A stretch of DNA of 64,000 nt from Sphaerosporella brunnea (lineage: Eukaryota; Ascomycota; Pezizomycetes; Pezizales; Pyronemataceae). Positions within the stretch are counted from its first letter, which is position 1, and each line of letters starts with the position of its first letter. The translations under genes and the position numbers were made by a program. A model generated the notes under the pieces. The model had not been told where the DNA came from. It was given only the letters and a program-made list of their open reading frames with translations, and ran no database searches. Positions 11,793-21,662 of this stretch are shown here, one piece after another. Where the stretch lies: NCBI GenBank assembly GCA_008704415.1, contig VXIS01000041.1, positions 62,001-126,000 of the forward strand, in the 5' to 3' direction.

Positions 11793-12350
11793 ATGCCTCA
11801 AGACTCTACCTTCGTCCTCCTCCTCCTCTTATACACTATCCTCTCCTCCACAACCGCCCAAGCCCAAGCTCTACGTCGACGACAATACGACTCTGGTCCT
11901 ATTCCTGGCACCACCACCACCCCCGATGGCTCAGGTGGTGGTTGGGATACCAGCGGTGGCTACGCGCCTCCGAACCCCGCCGGCGTCATCGCCGCGTGTG
12001 TTCTTGTGGGTACCCTCACCTTGGTGGCCGTGGGGGTGTTTATCTGGGTATGGTGCAAATACCGTGTGGAGATTGGAAGGGTTGGGTGGAGGGCATGGTG
12101 GAAAGGGGAGAGGGCGGGCGGTGCGAGAGCGAAGAGGGGTTCGATAACCGGCACAGACGAGTCGGGCGAGGTGCCAAGAGGGTGGAAACTGGATTCCATA
12201 TCCAGCTCGAACGGCACAGACACGAAGGACGGATACGAAGAGGATAAGAAACTGGAGAAAGTTGCGGAGGAGGAATCGCCGGAGCCGTCACCGATGGCCG
12301 TGGCGGAGGTTGATGTACGACGGCCACCGAAGGCTCTAGCTCTGATATGA
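11793..12350 (+). CDS. putative secreted-leader, single-pass membrane protein
   Basis: 185 residues from the ATG in a good context (CCACCATGC); in-frame ATG 11763 and further upstream codons are possible. The N-terminus STFVLLLLLYTILSSTTAQA looks like a cleavable signal peptide. A short Gly/Ser/Thr-rich ectodomain (GGGWDTSGGY) follows, then one membrane helix (GVIAACVLVGTLTLVAVGVF), then a basic stretch (RVGWRAWWKG) and an acidic, Ser/Glu-rich cytoplasmic tail. The arrangement is that of small fungal wall-sensor-like or unknown type I membrane proteins. I do not recognise the family and do not assign a function. No intron needed. Confidence 0.7.
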   Translation: MPQDSTFVLLLLLYTILSSTTAQAQALRRRQYDSGPIPGTTTTPDGSGGGWDTSGGYAPPNPAGVIAACVLVGTLTLVAVGVFIWVWCKYRVEIGRVGWRAWWKGERAGGARAKRGSITGTDESGEVPRGWKLDSISSSNGTDTKDGYEEDKKLEKVAEEESPEPSPMAVAEVDVRRPPKALALI

Positions 12351-13202
12351 GAAGCTTTCTCAACTACCACCACCACCACCACCACTCGAGCGAACGAACG
12401 ATTGCCAGAAACGTCGAATCGAAGCGACTTGGCCTCGACTGGCCATGCTTTTCTTGTGTACTATTTTTATGTGTTTTCCTTTAATGTTGAGCAGGAGTTA
12501 TCGGTATATGGCGATGTGTGGCGTGGCGTTTGTTATTGGGTGTGGGATGTATTTGTGGAGAAGAGATGATGGAACGATAATGAATCTCATAATCAGTGCC
12601 GCATTATCTCGGAGAAGCGGGTCAACCACGTAAATGCCAAAAAAAAAAAGAGTATCTAGATCCAATTTTGCTCCTCTTCCACGAAAACTACCTGGAACGT
12701 ATGGTCCCCCGTCGCGACTCTTCGCTGGCTGGGAACGTTTTGTTCCACGCGTTGAAAAAGGCGTAGGCAGAACATTATCTGAGAATAATTTTTTTAAGAG
12801 TCAATCCCAAGAATTTAAAAGCTCGGTGGAAGCGACGCCATGTATGGAATTCCATTTGTTGTAGAACACTCTAGTCAGCAGAGGGTGTTTACGGATTATG
12901 CGTCATAATAAATCACTCGCCAAGCTCTCATGGCACACAAAGATGTATTCCCCTGATTGAAGAAACGCCTGCCCATGGCGTGAGCTGAACAATTAGTCTG
13001 TGATTAAGGCCGAGCTTGCATCTGGAATCGCCAATATTGTCTCGAAGCGGGCGATTGTGACTGCGTTCTTCGAACTTGAATTGAATTGCTTCTAGACCTG
13101 TATTATTGCCGCGCTTTTACCACGAAAAAGATATTGCTACAGCGCCCTTTTCAACCTCCGCTATCATACAGCCCCGCCATGGCATACTTATCTCCTGGCT
13201 TT
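12351..13202. other. intergenic, convergent
   Basis: About 850 bases between a plus-strand and a minus-strand gene end. A (CCA)n/(ACC)n repeat lies at 12366-12384. Short frames at 12445-12864 show no family signature. No gene supported. Confidence 0.4.
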
Positions 13203-13687
13203 CTAATCCATTCTTATCCATCCCTTCCAAGAGCTCAGCTTGTTCATCAACCAGCCACGCTGCGGTGCAGCTTCAAGCTCCTCGATCAATTTATCGTAAT
13301 ATTCCGGGTTTCCCTTCGGGTGCAGCATATTATCGCCGATCGGATACTGTCCCCTTCATCTCAGTGACCATACTCCCAGCAATTGCGCGCGCAACTCACA
13401 GTAGCCTTGAACCGATTCTCCAGCAGATTCCCCAGGATGTTCATCTCGTTCTGGATACGGGCAGCATCAAACTTCAACGCCTGCTTTCTGGCGTCGGGAG
13501 CTGCAGCTGCTGCACTACCCATGTTTTGTGTAGGAATCGAGGAATCCGCGCCCGCAGGCTCGCCGAAATACCGGTGTACACGCCGCTGCAGCGTCTCGGC
13601 GAAGCTCAGGTTCGGTCGTAGAGGGTCCACGGGCCAGTGGGCGATGATCGCCATGTACTGCCGGTACAATGTGTTGCGGAGCGACAT
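13203..13687 (-). CDS. CBP6: mitochondrial cytochrome b translation/assembly factor Cbp6
   Basis: Two exons on the minus strand: 13687-13400 and 13346-13203, giving 143 residues. The N-terminal part MSLRNTLYRQYMAIIAHWPVD has the tyrosine-rich WPVD motif shared with UQCC2; the middle has NEMNILGNLLENRFKA; after the intron (GTGAGT..ACAG) comes YPIGDNMLHPKGNPEYYDKL, matching the Cbp6 KY-x-GDKL-x-PxGNPxYY block. Cbp6 with Cbp3 binds the mitoribosome exit and newly made cytochrome b for complex III assembly. The spliced frame ends at TAG 13203. Plus-strand frames across this place are antisense shadows. Confidence 0.85.
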
Positions 13688-15143
13688 CTTGTGGGTGCGC
13701 GGTGTTGTTTGCGCGGTGTGGGACGGTACGGCGGGAGGTAAAGCTGCTGCTGCGGGAGGTTATGAGGTCATGGAAATTTTTGGCGAGGGACGACGTGGGG
13801 TGCGGGTTAGGGGTGCGCAAGTGAGATCAGAGATCTCCGGAACCAGGGTCTTCAACACTTCGGCCTTTCCGAGCTCCGGCGCTTTCATGATATTCCTGGG
13901 CTACCGATGTCTGGCCTTACATTGGGTATCATTTACCTCGCCGCATCTTCGCGTTACAACTACAATCTTTGAATTCGACGTTTCATTAGTGGTTTCCTCA
14001 CAACCTGAGATATGCTTTGCCATACAAAATTCCGTTGGCGGAGCATTTGTTAAATGCAATTCCTACGACACTTTTCCAAGAGGACGGAGGAAATAGACGG
14101 ATCATAGCAGGCCCAAATATAAAGACTCACTAGTTTACACGAGGTCTGCGAGAGGTATCCTGATGGACATGTATCCCTAGGGGTAGTTTTTTCGACGAAG
14201 GTATCTACTAAAGTGGTGCACGGCAAGCTTCGAAGCCCATTGTTGGTTATTCGATCTATGTTGAGGTAAGAGTAGGTAGATCTCTCCGGGGCCCTCTGAT
14301 TAAAGCTCTTTGGTAAATATCTAGCTTGTCTTGTTTTTCATCGCACCTGGCGACCTAAGAAGGGTTATTGCTTTCGTTTCTCCCCCACATGGTGTCAAGG
14401 GTCAACAAGAAAATACAGTGTCTTAACAGGTCAGGTATAACAATATTTCACTCACCTGAATGGTGTAATTATGGCAGGAAGGTTATAAAGCGTGAAAACG
14501 CTCAATAATGTCGGATCTGAATGTTGATCTGCTTCTCGTGTCGTGCCAAACCAACGTGGAGAGCTAATCTCTATGATATGTCTTTCCACAGGTCTAAAGG
14601 ATCTTTTCTTTGGCACATGTACTTGATAGTAACAATTTCCAATCTTGCCGGCTGTAATCTGTCCTGGAAATAACAGCAAGGTAACTCACAACACAGAAAT
14701 TCTTGCGGTATGTGACGGCCGGGGACAAACACAGCGCCTGTTATGCCACCATGGGCATCGAGAGTTCAACATACTCAATGAGCTTCCTTGAAGTGACTTG
14801 ATACGTTTGAATTTCGAACTTGCAATTCCCGAAGTTGATGATCATGATCAGTCCCCCAAAGTGTCAGCATGTTCCACGCCCCACGGCACAACACCGTCAA
14901 GGCCACAGCTAAAAACTCAAGATGATCTAAAACTAGGGTTACGAATGCCGAAAGAGACGTCGAGTTTGCCCTAGGTGATTGTATTTTGGCCGACAAGAAT
15001 ATGTCGCACAGAAATTAGGGCTAGTAGGACTGCGGGCCACGCACAAACAGCAAGCGCGGCTTGGCAAGCGAGACCCGCACAACCCCCTCAAAGCTCGTCG
15101 CAGGTCTGAACCTCTTGCAACAACCTCTCCAACACAAGCAAAA
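13688..15143. promoter_or_regulatory. divergent intergenic region CBP6 / RPL41
   Basis: About 1.45 kb between divergent genes; holds both promoters. Within 210 bases of the RPL41 start lie CTAGGGTTAC (14932-14941) and TTAGGGCTAG (15017-15026), telomere-like elements of the kind found near fungal ribosomal protein genes. No coding sequence supported in the rest. Confidence 0.45.
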
Positions 15144-15385
15144 ATGTAAGTAACCTCCACTACCACTACCAACCCTCACCCCTCAACGTTTCGAGATGTC
15201 TGAACTGCGTCCCCCGCATCGCGATAACTTTTGCTGACTTTGTTTTCGCAGGAGAGCCAAGTGGAGAAAGAAGCGCGTTCGTCGTCTCAAGCGCAAGAGA
15301 AGAAAGACTAGAGCCAGAAGGTGCGACCGACATCAACACAATGATCGCGATTGAACAAGTTACTGACTTCCTCTGCAGCAAGTAA
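15144..15385 (+). CDS. RPL41: 60S ribosomal protein eL41
   Basis: Very small gene of three exons: 15144-15145, 15252-15320 and 15379-15385, encoding 25 residues. The start codon itself is split: AT before the first intron (GTAAGT..GCAG), G after it. Exon 2 encodes RAKWRKKRVRRLKRKRRKTR, the almost wholly basic eL41 sequence; exon 3 adds K and the stop. eL41 sits at the subunit interface of the ribosome. All three exons fit without frame conflict and the protein has exactly the universal length of eL41. Too short for ordinary ORF calling. Confidence 0.96.
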
Positions 15386-16065
15386 ACGCCTCGCTTCCCA
15401 CACAACCTAAACGTCTTCTCCGAAACATCATCCAAAATTGAGCCAACCTTCGAATCCTTAAAATGAAACGAAGCGACCGATCTCACCTTTTTTTTACTCG
15501 CCTACGATACGAACGACAATATCGAATGCGGATATGAAGGGTGCTTAAGTGGAGGATGGATGAGTTTGGAATGTTCTTTGACGATGCTTACGATGTCATG
15601 TTCATGTCGGGGATGATTTTCTGGGTGGGATATTTTGAGGGTTTACAGGCATCTGTTTTCTGTCTTGTCGGATCTGAACAACAGCCAACCAACAATACAA
15701 AATGGTGAACGGTGAAAGCAAGCTTCTGCGATCAATAATTCTGGTGATATCGTTGTCTTGTGAAAACTGCGTTGCGTTGCAACCCACTTCTCGGTGATGA
15801 TGCTGCACTCCCTTCCCCGCCATATGTATCGAATTCTGCCATCTGATCAGAACAGTCGCCTTGCAATTCTCCCGCGATTCCTCTTTATTAACACAACATC
15901 GAATCCCGATCTAGCACGCCTTTCGACGGAATCCTAAATTAGTGAAAAGTGCCTTAGGCGGTTTGCGGCAAGCCAAGCTTTCTCACGCTCAGGGTTGCAG
16001 AGGCTCTGCCAAAAATTTCTCAGCACCACCACCAGCTCTTCACCCAGCAACCACCAGCACACAAC
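15386..16065. other. intergenic RPL41 / RPA49
   Basis: 680 bases with the RPL41 3' untranslated part and the RPA49 promoter. A T run lies at 15488-15495. No gene seen. Confidence 0.4.
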
Positions 16066-17603
16066 ATGCCTTCCGACAAAAAGCGCAAGAGGGGCTCTGC
16101 TCAAGCGCCCGCCGAGCCCATCAAGATTGTCTCTCCTGAGGCAACCGACTTCCCTCCTGTCGTCGGTTCGTTACCCATTCCGACAACGGATCTACGGCAG
16201 CGGCGCCGACAGCTAACTCGCAAGCGCAGCAACTACTGTCGGTGTTTCTCTCCCCCAGCTGCCATTCAAGCCCTATACTGCTCCTTCCACTATCGAGACC
16301 TCGAAGAAGAAGCGCGCACGCCCAGAATACCTACTCCATGGCGCCAACGCTCGACTGGACTACGAGGGCCGTGAGGTCGCCGAGGACGCTCAGTACCACC
16401 GGTACTACGTCGGCATATTCGATCCCGCCACCAACACCGTAGAATTGCATCCGGCGCCCAAGGTGCACGTCACTTCGTCCATCAAGGCGCACCGGCAGCG
16501 GGACCTGGAGGTGCAAGAGAAGGGATCCGATTTCTCGTACCAAGACCAGCGGGTCGCGCTGGGCAAGGCTTTCGGAACCAGGAAGGCGCAGAGTGCGCTT
16601 AACAGCAGAGAGATCAACAAGATTGATGTCAGCGATATGGATAAGAGCGTCAGCACTGCGATTGTCAACCAGATTGAGGAGAACACCAAGGATATGCCAT
16701 CTACGCTGGAGCTCGGCAATGCGCTGCAGGATGAAAGGCCGTTGCCTACGTTCAACGCCGAGGCGACGAAGCCGGACGAGGTTTACCAGCGGGAGGACCT
16801 CGTCTCAGACGAGGAGTGGGAGAGTATTTGGGTCTCGGACTGGATCAAGAACAACCATGTCAACACGTATGCTTCCACCTTCGGTAAGTAGCGAGGGCAG
16901 CAGTTGCTGATGTTAATAGGAAATCGACGCATGTTAACAAGCGTGCGATGGTGCTAATCACGGACTCGTCAAAGAAACATACCCGCGAACTCAAGCTACT
17001 CAAGTACATCGCTTCGTTGATCGACTTTTATCGTTTCCAGCAGAAGGGTCGTGGCAAGCTACCGCCGCTCTCGAAAGCAAAGGGCTCGTTCCATGGAACT
17101 AGTCCTGTCATCCTTGAAGGATTCTACAGCAGATTTACGGAGGCGGTGTCTGGCCAGACGATCAAGGGTGAAGATGGGAAAATCAAGGACAGTGACAGGT
17201 TAGTACTATGTCGAGAAGACAATAGCACAGTGCTGACTGGAATGCAGGCACATGGTCTCACCGAGATTGGAACAGAAGATCCTTTTCTGGCTGGCTATCT
17301 TGTCCTTGATGGTGGATAAGTACGACGTGGACATTCTCGACTTGAAGCATGACTTGAACATTCAGCCCAGGGAGTATGTTTTGCTAGACTCCTGGTGAAG
17401 GGAATGCAGAGCTGACACTGGACAGAATTGCGCAGGCGTTCCGGGAAGTCGGATGCCAGATCAGGGAGCTCACCAAGCTCCAATATACCACCGCCAAGAT
17501 GACCTTGGCTGAGGCGAGACAACACAAGCGGGCAGTCCTGAAGGTTCCTCTCGAATTCCCCCCACCACCGAAGAAGAGGGCGGGTGGTGCTGGGAGGAGA
17601 TGA
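16066..17603 (+). CDS. RPA49: RNA polymerase I subunit A49
   Basis: Five exons: 16066-16165, 16230-16866, 16920-17198, 17248-17373 and 17426-17603, giving 439 residues. N-terminus MPSDKKRKRGSAQAP is the usual basic start; the A49 dimerisation part reads TTVGVSLPQLPFKPYT and ARPEYLLHGANARLDYEGRE; the tandem winged-helix half includes VSDEEWESIWVSDWIKNN and KLLKYIASLIDFYRF. A49 with A34.5 supports Pol I initiation and elongation on rDNA. Intron 1 uses an unusual GTTCGT donor with a clear GCTAAC branch site; intron 2 uses GTATGC rather than the nearby GTAAGT, which would lead to a stop. The combined frame is clean. Confidence 0.92.
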
Positions 17604-18119
17604 GGAGGTAGATAGTGTTGTCAATACCTAGCCCTAAAAGCCATATCCATAGCGGCTGACTCTCTTAAGCAGTCAGCCGAGAGGTCCAATAATGAAGCCG
17701 ATAGTAACCGGCCTATGATCAAAGCGAGTGATTTCTTGTGAAACTTTCATACGCTCACCACCACCAGAACGCCGTGCACGTCCCTTGAGCTGGCCCGTTT
17801 CCACAGCTCTGCAATAGTGTTCTACTTATCAGCTTTTATGCGCTCTCAAAAGCCGACTAGGCTTTATAAAAGCCCGACAGCCAACAGGTTGACAACACTG
17901 GAGGACTACATTTGTAAATAGACGGCGATGTAGGCGATGACAGCTAAACCGACGACCCACAAAAGTAGTATCAATCAGAGTACATTATGGACAGCATTTT
18001 CAAGAAACGCCAGCAAACAAAAAACACCGCGCGTTATATCTTCCCAGCAAAGTCATAAAAGAAAAAATGCGAAGTAAGCCAAAGCATAGCAGCATCCCTC
18101 CCCATTTCCCATCGATTAA
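17604..18119. other. intergenic, convergent RPA49 / SEC72
   Basis: About 515 bases between converging genes. No gene, repeat or RNA recognised. Confidence 0.4.
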
Positions 18120-18731
18120 TTATGCACTGCTTTCCTTTGCCCTCTTCTCCTCCAAAAGCGTATCCACTTCCTTCAGCAAGTTCTTCAAGTCGGCATCGAC
18201 GCCAAACTCCAAACCATGCTCCAGCGCCTGCTTCGCCTCTTCGAGTCTTCCCATCTCTTTCAATGCCTTCCCCTTCCTCCAGTGCGCCTTCGGATTCGGC
18301 GCCTTCTTGAAATCCACGCTCAAACTGACATCAGCAAGCGCCTCGGGCCAGTTGTTCATGCTCATATGCGCCTGCGCACGGTTTGCGTATAGAACCTGAA
18401 GCTCCTCCTTCAGCAGCTGGGCAGGCTCCCACGGAGGCCGTGTCATGGCCATGGCGATGCCGTGCGAATACATGTTGATGGCTTCTTTGTAGTTGCCCTT
18501 GCGGAAGGCGGCGTTGCCGGTTGTTCGCATCTTTTCGATTGCGGCGCTGCGCTGAGGAGGGACGGGCACAGGCGGTGGCGGCGTGTTGCCCTGGACGTTG
18601 AGGAGGAGGTGGTGCATGCGGTTTACTTCTTCGAGCATGGATTGCAGCGCTGGGTCATTGTAGCTCGATGTCAAGGCCTTTTCGGTGAAGGAGAGCGGGA
18701 GCTGCGTGTAGATATCGGTGGAGGATGCCAT
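18120..18731 (-). CDS. SEC72: Sec72, TPR subunit of the ER Sec63 translocation complex
   Basis: Single exon, 203 residues, on the minus strand. The N-terminus (YTQLPLSFTEKALTSSYND, then LQSMLEEVNRMHHLLLNVQ) and a proline-rich linker precede three TPR-like units: MRTTGNAAFRKGNYKEAINMY, ELQVLYANRAQAHMSMNNW with ALADVSLSVD, and AHWRKGKALKEMGRLEEA. This is the arrangement of fungal Sec72, a cytosolic subunit of the Sec62/63 post-translational translocon that binds Hsp70 tails. Another TPR co-chaperone is the main alternative. It is divergent from ESS2, with 404 bases between the starts. Confidence 0.85.
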   Translation of the reverse strand: MASSTDIYTQLPLSFTEKALTSSYNDPALQSMLEEVNRMHHLLLNVQGNTPPPPVPVPPQRSAAIEKMRTTGNAAFRKGNYKEAINMYSHGIAMAMTRPPWEPAQLLKEELQVLYANRAQAHMSMNNWPEALADVSLSVDFKKAPNPKAHWRKGKALKEMGRLEEAKQALEHGLEFGVDADLKNLLKEVDTLLEEKRAKESSA

Positions 18732-19135
18732 TGTGGCGGGTTGTGGAGGTGAAGATTTTGGTGGTGGTGAGGTGTTGCGAGGGTTCCTGAGTCCTGACCG
18801 GAGCTTTGTGCTAAAGGACAGATGGTTTCCAACACCCCTGGCATGGAGATCTGCGCTAGCACCAATATAGGAAGCCCTGGGTTAGGGTCCTTTCACTTCC
18901 ACACAACTTGGAAGTGAGAAAGCACCGTTTGAATGAGAAATAAGCGGGCCAAAAGAGGCCAAAAGAACTTCCAGAAGGATTTGAACATTTTGTAGTCGTT
19001 AATTTGGACGGCTCGTTGTTTGGTGGCTTAGTCATTCCATCCTCTTCAACCGCCACCAATGCTCATGCGGTGCTAAACTTCGCTCTCCCATTTCACTCCT
19101 TGACAACTATCGACCACCACCACATAGCGACCGCC
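18732..19135. promoter_or_regulatory. bidirectional promoter SEC72 / ESS2
   Basis: 404 bases separate the two divergent start codons. It contains GGGTTAGGGTCC at about 18880-18891, a telomere-like motif. Both promoters must lie here. Confidence 0.5.
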
Positions 19136-20509
19136 ATGGCGTCGACCACCGCCGGGGCGTCCTCCGCACTGATCCGAAAACCCACCGATACTGAGCTGAT
19201 GCCGCCGCCTCCCTTGAAGCGCATAAAGCGACCCCCGAAGGTTCTCGACGAAGACAGCTACACCGACGCCCTCTCCGAGATCATAGCGCGCGACTTCTTC
19301 CCGGGCCTCTACGAAACAAAATACCAACAAGAATATCTCGACGCCATAGAGTCACAGGATTCGGAATGGATCGAGGATGCTTCACGGAAGCTGACGGAGG
19401 TTATGACGACGCCACAACACAGACGAAGGGGAACCAGCTTTCAGACTCCACAGTTCCGGGACTCTTCTGCTACTCCAGCTCTTGGCTCTACTCCAGTTCT
19501 TGGTTCTGCCACCCCGGCAAAAATCAGCGGTGAGAAGGAGAAAAAGAAGATGGATACTAGCCTTTCTCTGGACGCTTTTCAGAGTAAATACACCAGCGAA
19601 GATAACGAATCCTTCAACACGCTTCTCGACAAGCAAAACGAGAAACGGCGAAACGCATATGCGTTTCTCTGGAACGGCAACCGGATCCCTGGGTTCCGCA
19701 CGCAGGCGCACCAGAAGCGTCTCAAAGCGCAAGCCGAAGCGCAGGAGGAGGGTCCACAAAAGTTATTGGTAGCACCCGACGACCGACCCGCAATTCCAAA
19801 CACCTGGAAAGCCGAGCCGCGAAACAGCTTGATGTTCATTCCGGACACCTCATCTCCTCCACCTGAAAAGAGCGACCTTCCTCCGAAGTCTGTGGTATAC
19901 GCAAACACTCGGATGCCGCCTCCCTCCGCTGTGCCGCCCGAGCGACCCGCCTCCCCAAGCGCGTCACTCATCGCAGACGCCATCGCTGGCCGGCCAAGAC
20001 CCCCCGAATCAGAAGCGGACTTCGGCTTTAGAAACGTCGAAACGCCCCGGGTCAATGGTTACAGCTTTGTGGACGCAGCGCCGTCCCCGTCGCCGGAATC
20101 TCTGGGTGCCCCACCGCTCACGTGGGGATCTGTCGCTGCAGTATCGGATACTGCCCCTGCGCCTTCGCCGTTCAAGATTGCAGCCACGCCGAAACGAGAG
20201 TTGCTGCATCATCGCATGGTGGAGAAGGTGGCAAAGGGGAAACGTACTACGAATCGCCCTGGAACTCCAAAAACCCCCGGAATGTCGGGAGGAAGGATGA
20301 CCACCCAGGGTGGCGGAGGGAAAGGAAGGGAGATCCCAAAGTTTGGGAGCAGTCCTGCACTTACGCCTGCGGGGCAGAGGTTGTGGGGGAATCTTACCGG
20401 GCGGGGAGAGGCGGGGTTGAGGGAGAGTATTTTGAAAGGCACGAGTACACCCAAGGCAGGAGGAAGGGGCTTCAGGTGGGACCCTACGCCGAGGGCTGAT
20501 GGGAAGTAG
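19136..20509 (+). CDS. ESS2: nuclear splicing-associated factor Ess2 / Bis1 (DGCR14 family)
   Basis: Single exon, 457 residues. The start at 19136 (CCGCCATGG) gives MASTTAGASSALIRKP; the open frame extends upstream to 19004 but with untranslated-looking sequence. Family blocks: VLDEDSYTDALSEIIARDFF, then FFPGLYETKYQQEYLDAIES, SLDAFQSKYTSEDNESF, KRRNAYAFLW, the VNGYSFVDAAPSPSP block, and the C-terminal LTPAGQRLWGNLTG. Ess2 (human DGCR14, fission yeast Bis1) is a nuclear protein associated with the spliceosome C complex. The N-terminal coiled region, Pro/Ser-rich middle and basic tail match the family. Firm identification; length is usual. Confidence 0.9.
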   Translation: MASTTAGASSALIRKPTDTELMPPPPLKRIKRPPKVLDEDSYTDALSEIIARDFFPGLYETKYQQEYLDAIESQDSEWIEDASRKLTEVMTTPQHRRRGTSFQTPQFRDSSATPALGSTPVLGSATPAKISGEKEKKKMDTSLSLDAFQSKYTSEDNESFNTLLDKQNEKRRNAYAFLWNGNRIPGFRTQAHQKRLKAQAEAQEEGPQKLLVAPDDRPAIPNTWKAEPRNSLMFIPDTSSPPPEKSDLPPKSVVYANTRMPPPSAVPPERPASPSASLIADAIAGRPRPPESEADFGFRNVETPRVNGYSFVDAAPSPSPESLGAPPLTWGSVAAVSDTAPAPSPFKIAATPKRELLHHRMVEKVAKGKRTTNRPGTPKTPGMSGGRMTTQGGGGKGREIPKFGSSPALTPAGQRLWGNLTGRGEAGLRESILKGTSTPKAGGRGFRWDPTPRADGK

Positions 20510-21662
20510 AAAGCATATGCATGGAGTTTGCGGCGTTCATCTTCGATTTCTTTCTTTTGTTTATGATTTGCGTGCTTAGAGAATCGTAGGTTGCTACTCT
20601 ATTGAATTTTCGAGATGCTGCTTTTTTTTGTTTTAATCATAATGTATTCGGCCGCTTGCGGCCATGACATAGATAACATAGAATCATCGCTGCCCCTAGG
20701 CTCAGAGTCCTACTCTGGGGTTTGCTCCTCCAAAGGAAATTATGTAAAAAGAGTGAATCGAAAACCCAAGAAGCCTCCTCCAACCCTTCAGTGAAAGTGA
20801 TCCCTATATCGACTTGACGTGCTCCCTCCCCGATCGGCCCACCATGTGCATTCCTCCGCCCATATGCACGCCCGCTTCTAACGCCCGAAAGATCTCAAAC
20901 ATCGCTGTGCCCTCGATGTCGGGGATATTTCACCCTCTGGAACGTGGTCTCTTTGCTGCCTAAAACCATGATCCCCACACTGCAATCGGCCCCGCTCGGG
21001 GCACCGGAAGAGTCCTAGTTACCGGCGACTGCGATTTGTGGGGGTTAGGTGCCTCTGCCTACCCACAGAGGGGGCCCCACTTTGCCGGGTTGCGGACTGG
21101 TCGATCGGTATACGCGCACACGCTCAGGAGTTATCGCTCGCTCGCTTCGCACGATATAGTTCCGTTCCGTCTCGATGGGGGGCTCACTGCAAGCGCTATC
21201 GCCTTGCTAACTGGCGTTAAACGTTCATTCCGACGAGTTGCCATGCGGACTATCGGCTGAGGTTAATACTGAGTGGTAGCAAGCGAATCGCGGGGGCAAA
21301 TGAGTTGTTGAATCGAAACCGTACACTCTACCTCGCCTGGTAGAGCGGACACACACACCACAAAAACATCGTGAAGCCAAAGTGTGCGGGGTTTTCGGTG
21401 TGCCAACGCACAGGCTTGGCATTTCCGGGCGGTTAGTGTGGTTGTCGAGGGTGTGTGTGTTCGAGATGCTGCTAGAGCTGTAGTTATACATAAATGGTTG
21501 CCCACTAATGAGTCTGCACCAGCATTCATTCCATCAAGCGAGTGAGATGCTCGCCTAGCGGAATTTTTGGCTCCCGCTCTGCATGACGCACAACCCTGCT
21601 CCAGAAATCCTACATCTCCCAATCTTACTACTTCCATCACCATCACCATCACCAACACAACC
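20510..21662. other. intergenic with LINE fragment
   Basis: About 1.15 kb between two plus-strand genes. The first part carries a reversed LINE 3' end (20622-20760, listed separately). The rest, including the RPAP1 promoter, shows no gene. Just before RPAP1 there is a (CCATCA)n run at 21633-21650. Confidence 0.45.
20622..20760 (-). mobile_element. reversed 3' UTR fragment of the same LINE family (copy 3)
   Basis: On the minus strand this reads AACCCCAGAGTAGGA, CCTAGGGGCAGCGATGATTC, CATGGCCGCAAGCGGCC and a tail ATGATTAAAACAAAAAAAA. The same order occurs at the end of the LINE fragment near 45.78-45.88 kb. Only the untranslated 3' end is present, a heavily 5'-truncated insertion just downstream of ESS2. 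The upstream limit is approximate. Confidence 0.8.

Noticed and set aside
13383..14096. 237-codon plus-strand frame
   Set aside because: Antisense to CBP6 exon 1 and its promoter; CBP6 has clear family motifs.
15321..15378. C/D snoRNA inside RPL41 intron 2
   Set aside because: ATGATC and CTGA words are present, but the intron is too short and lacks terminal pairing.
16884..16919. GTAAGT as the RPA49 intron 2 donor
   Set aside because: Would give a 36-base intron or a premature stop; GTATGC at 16867 gives a normal intron and keeps frame.
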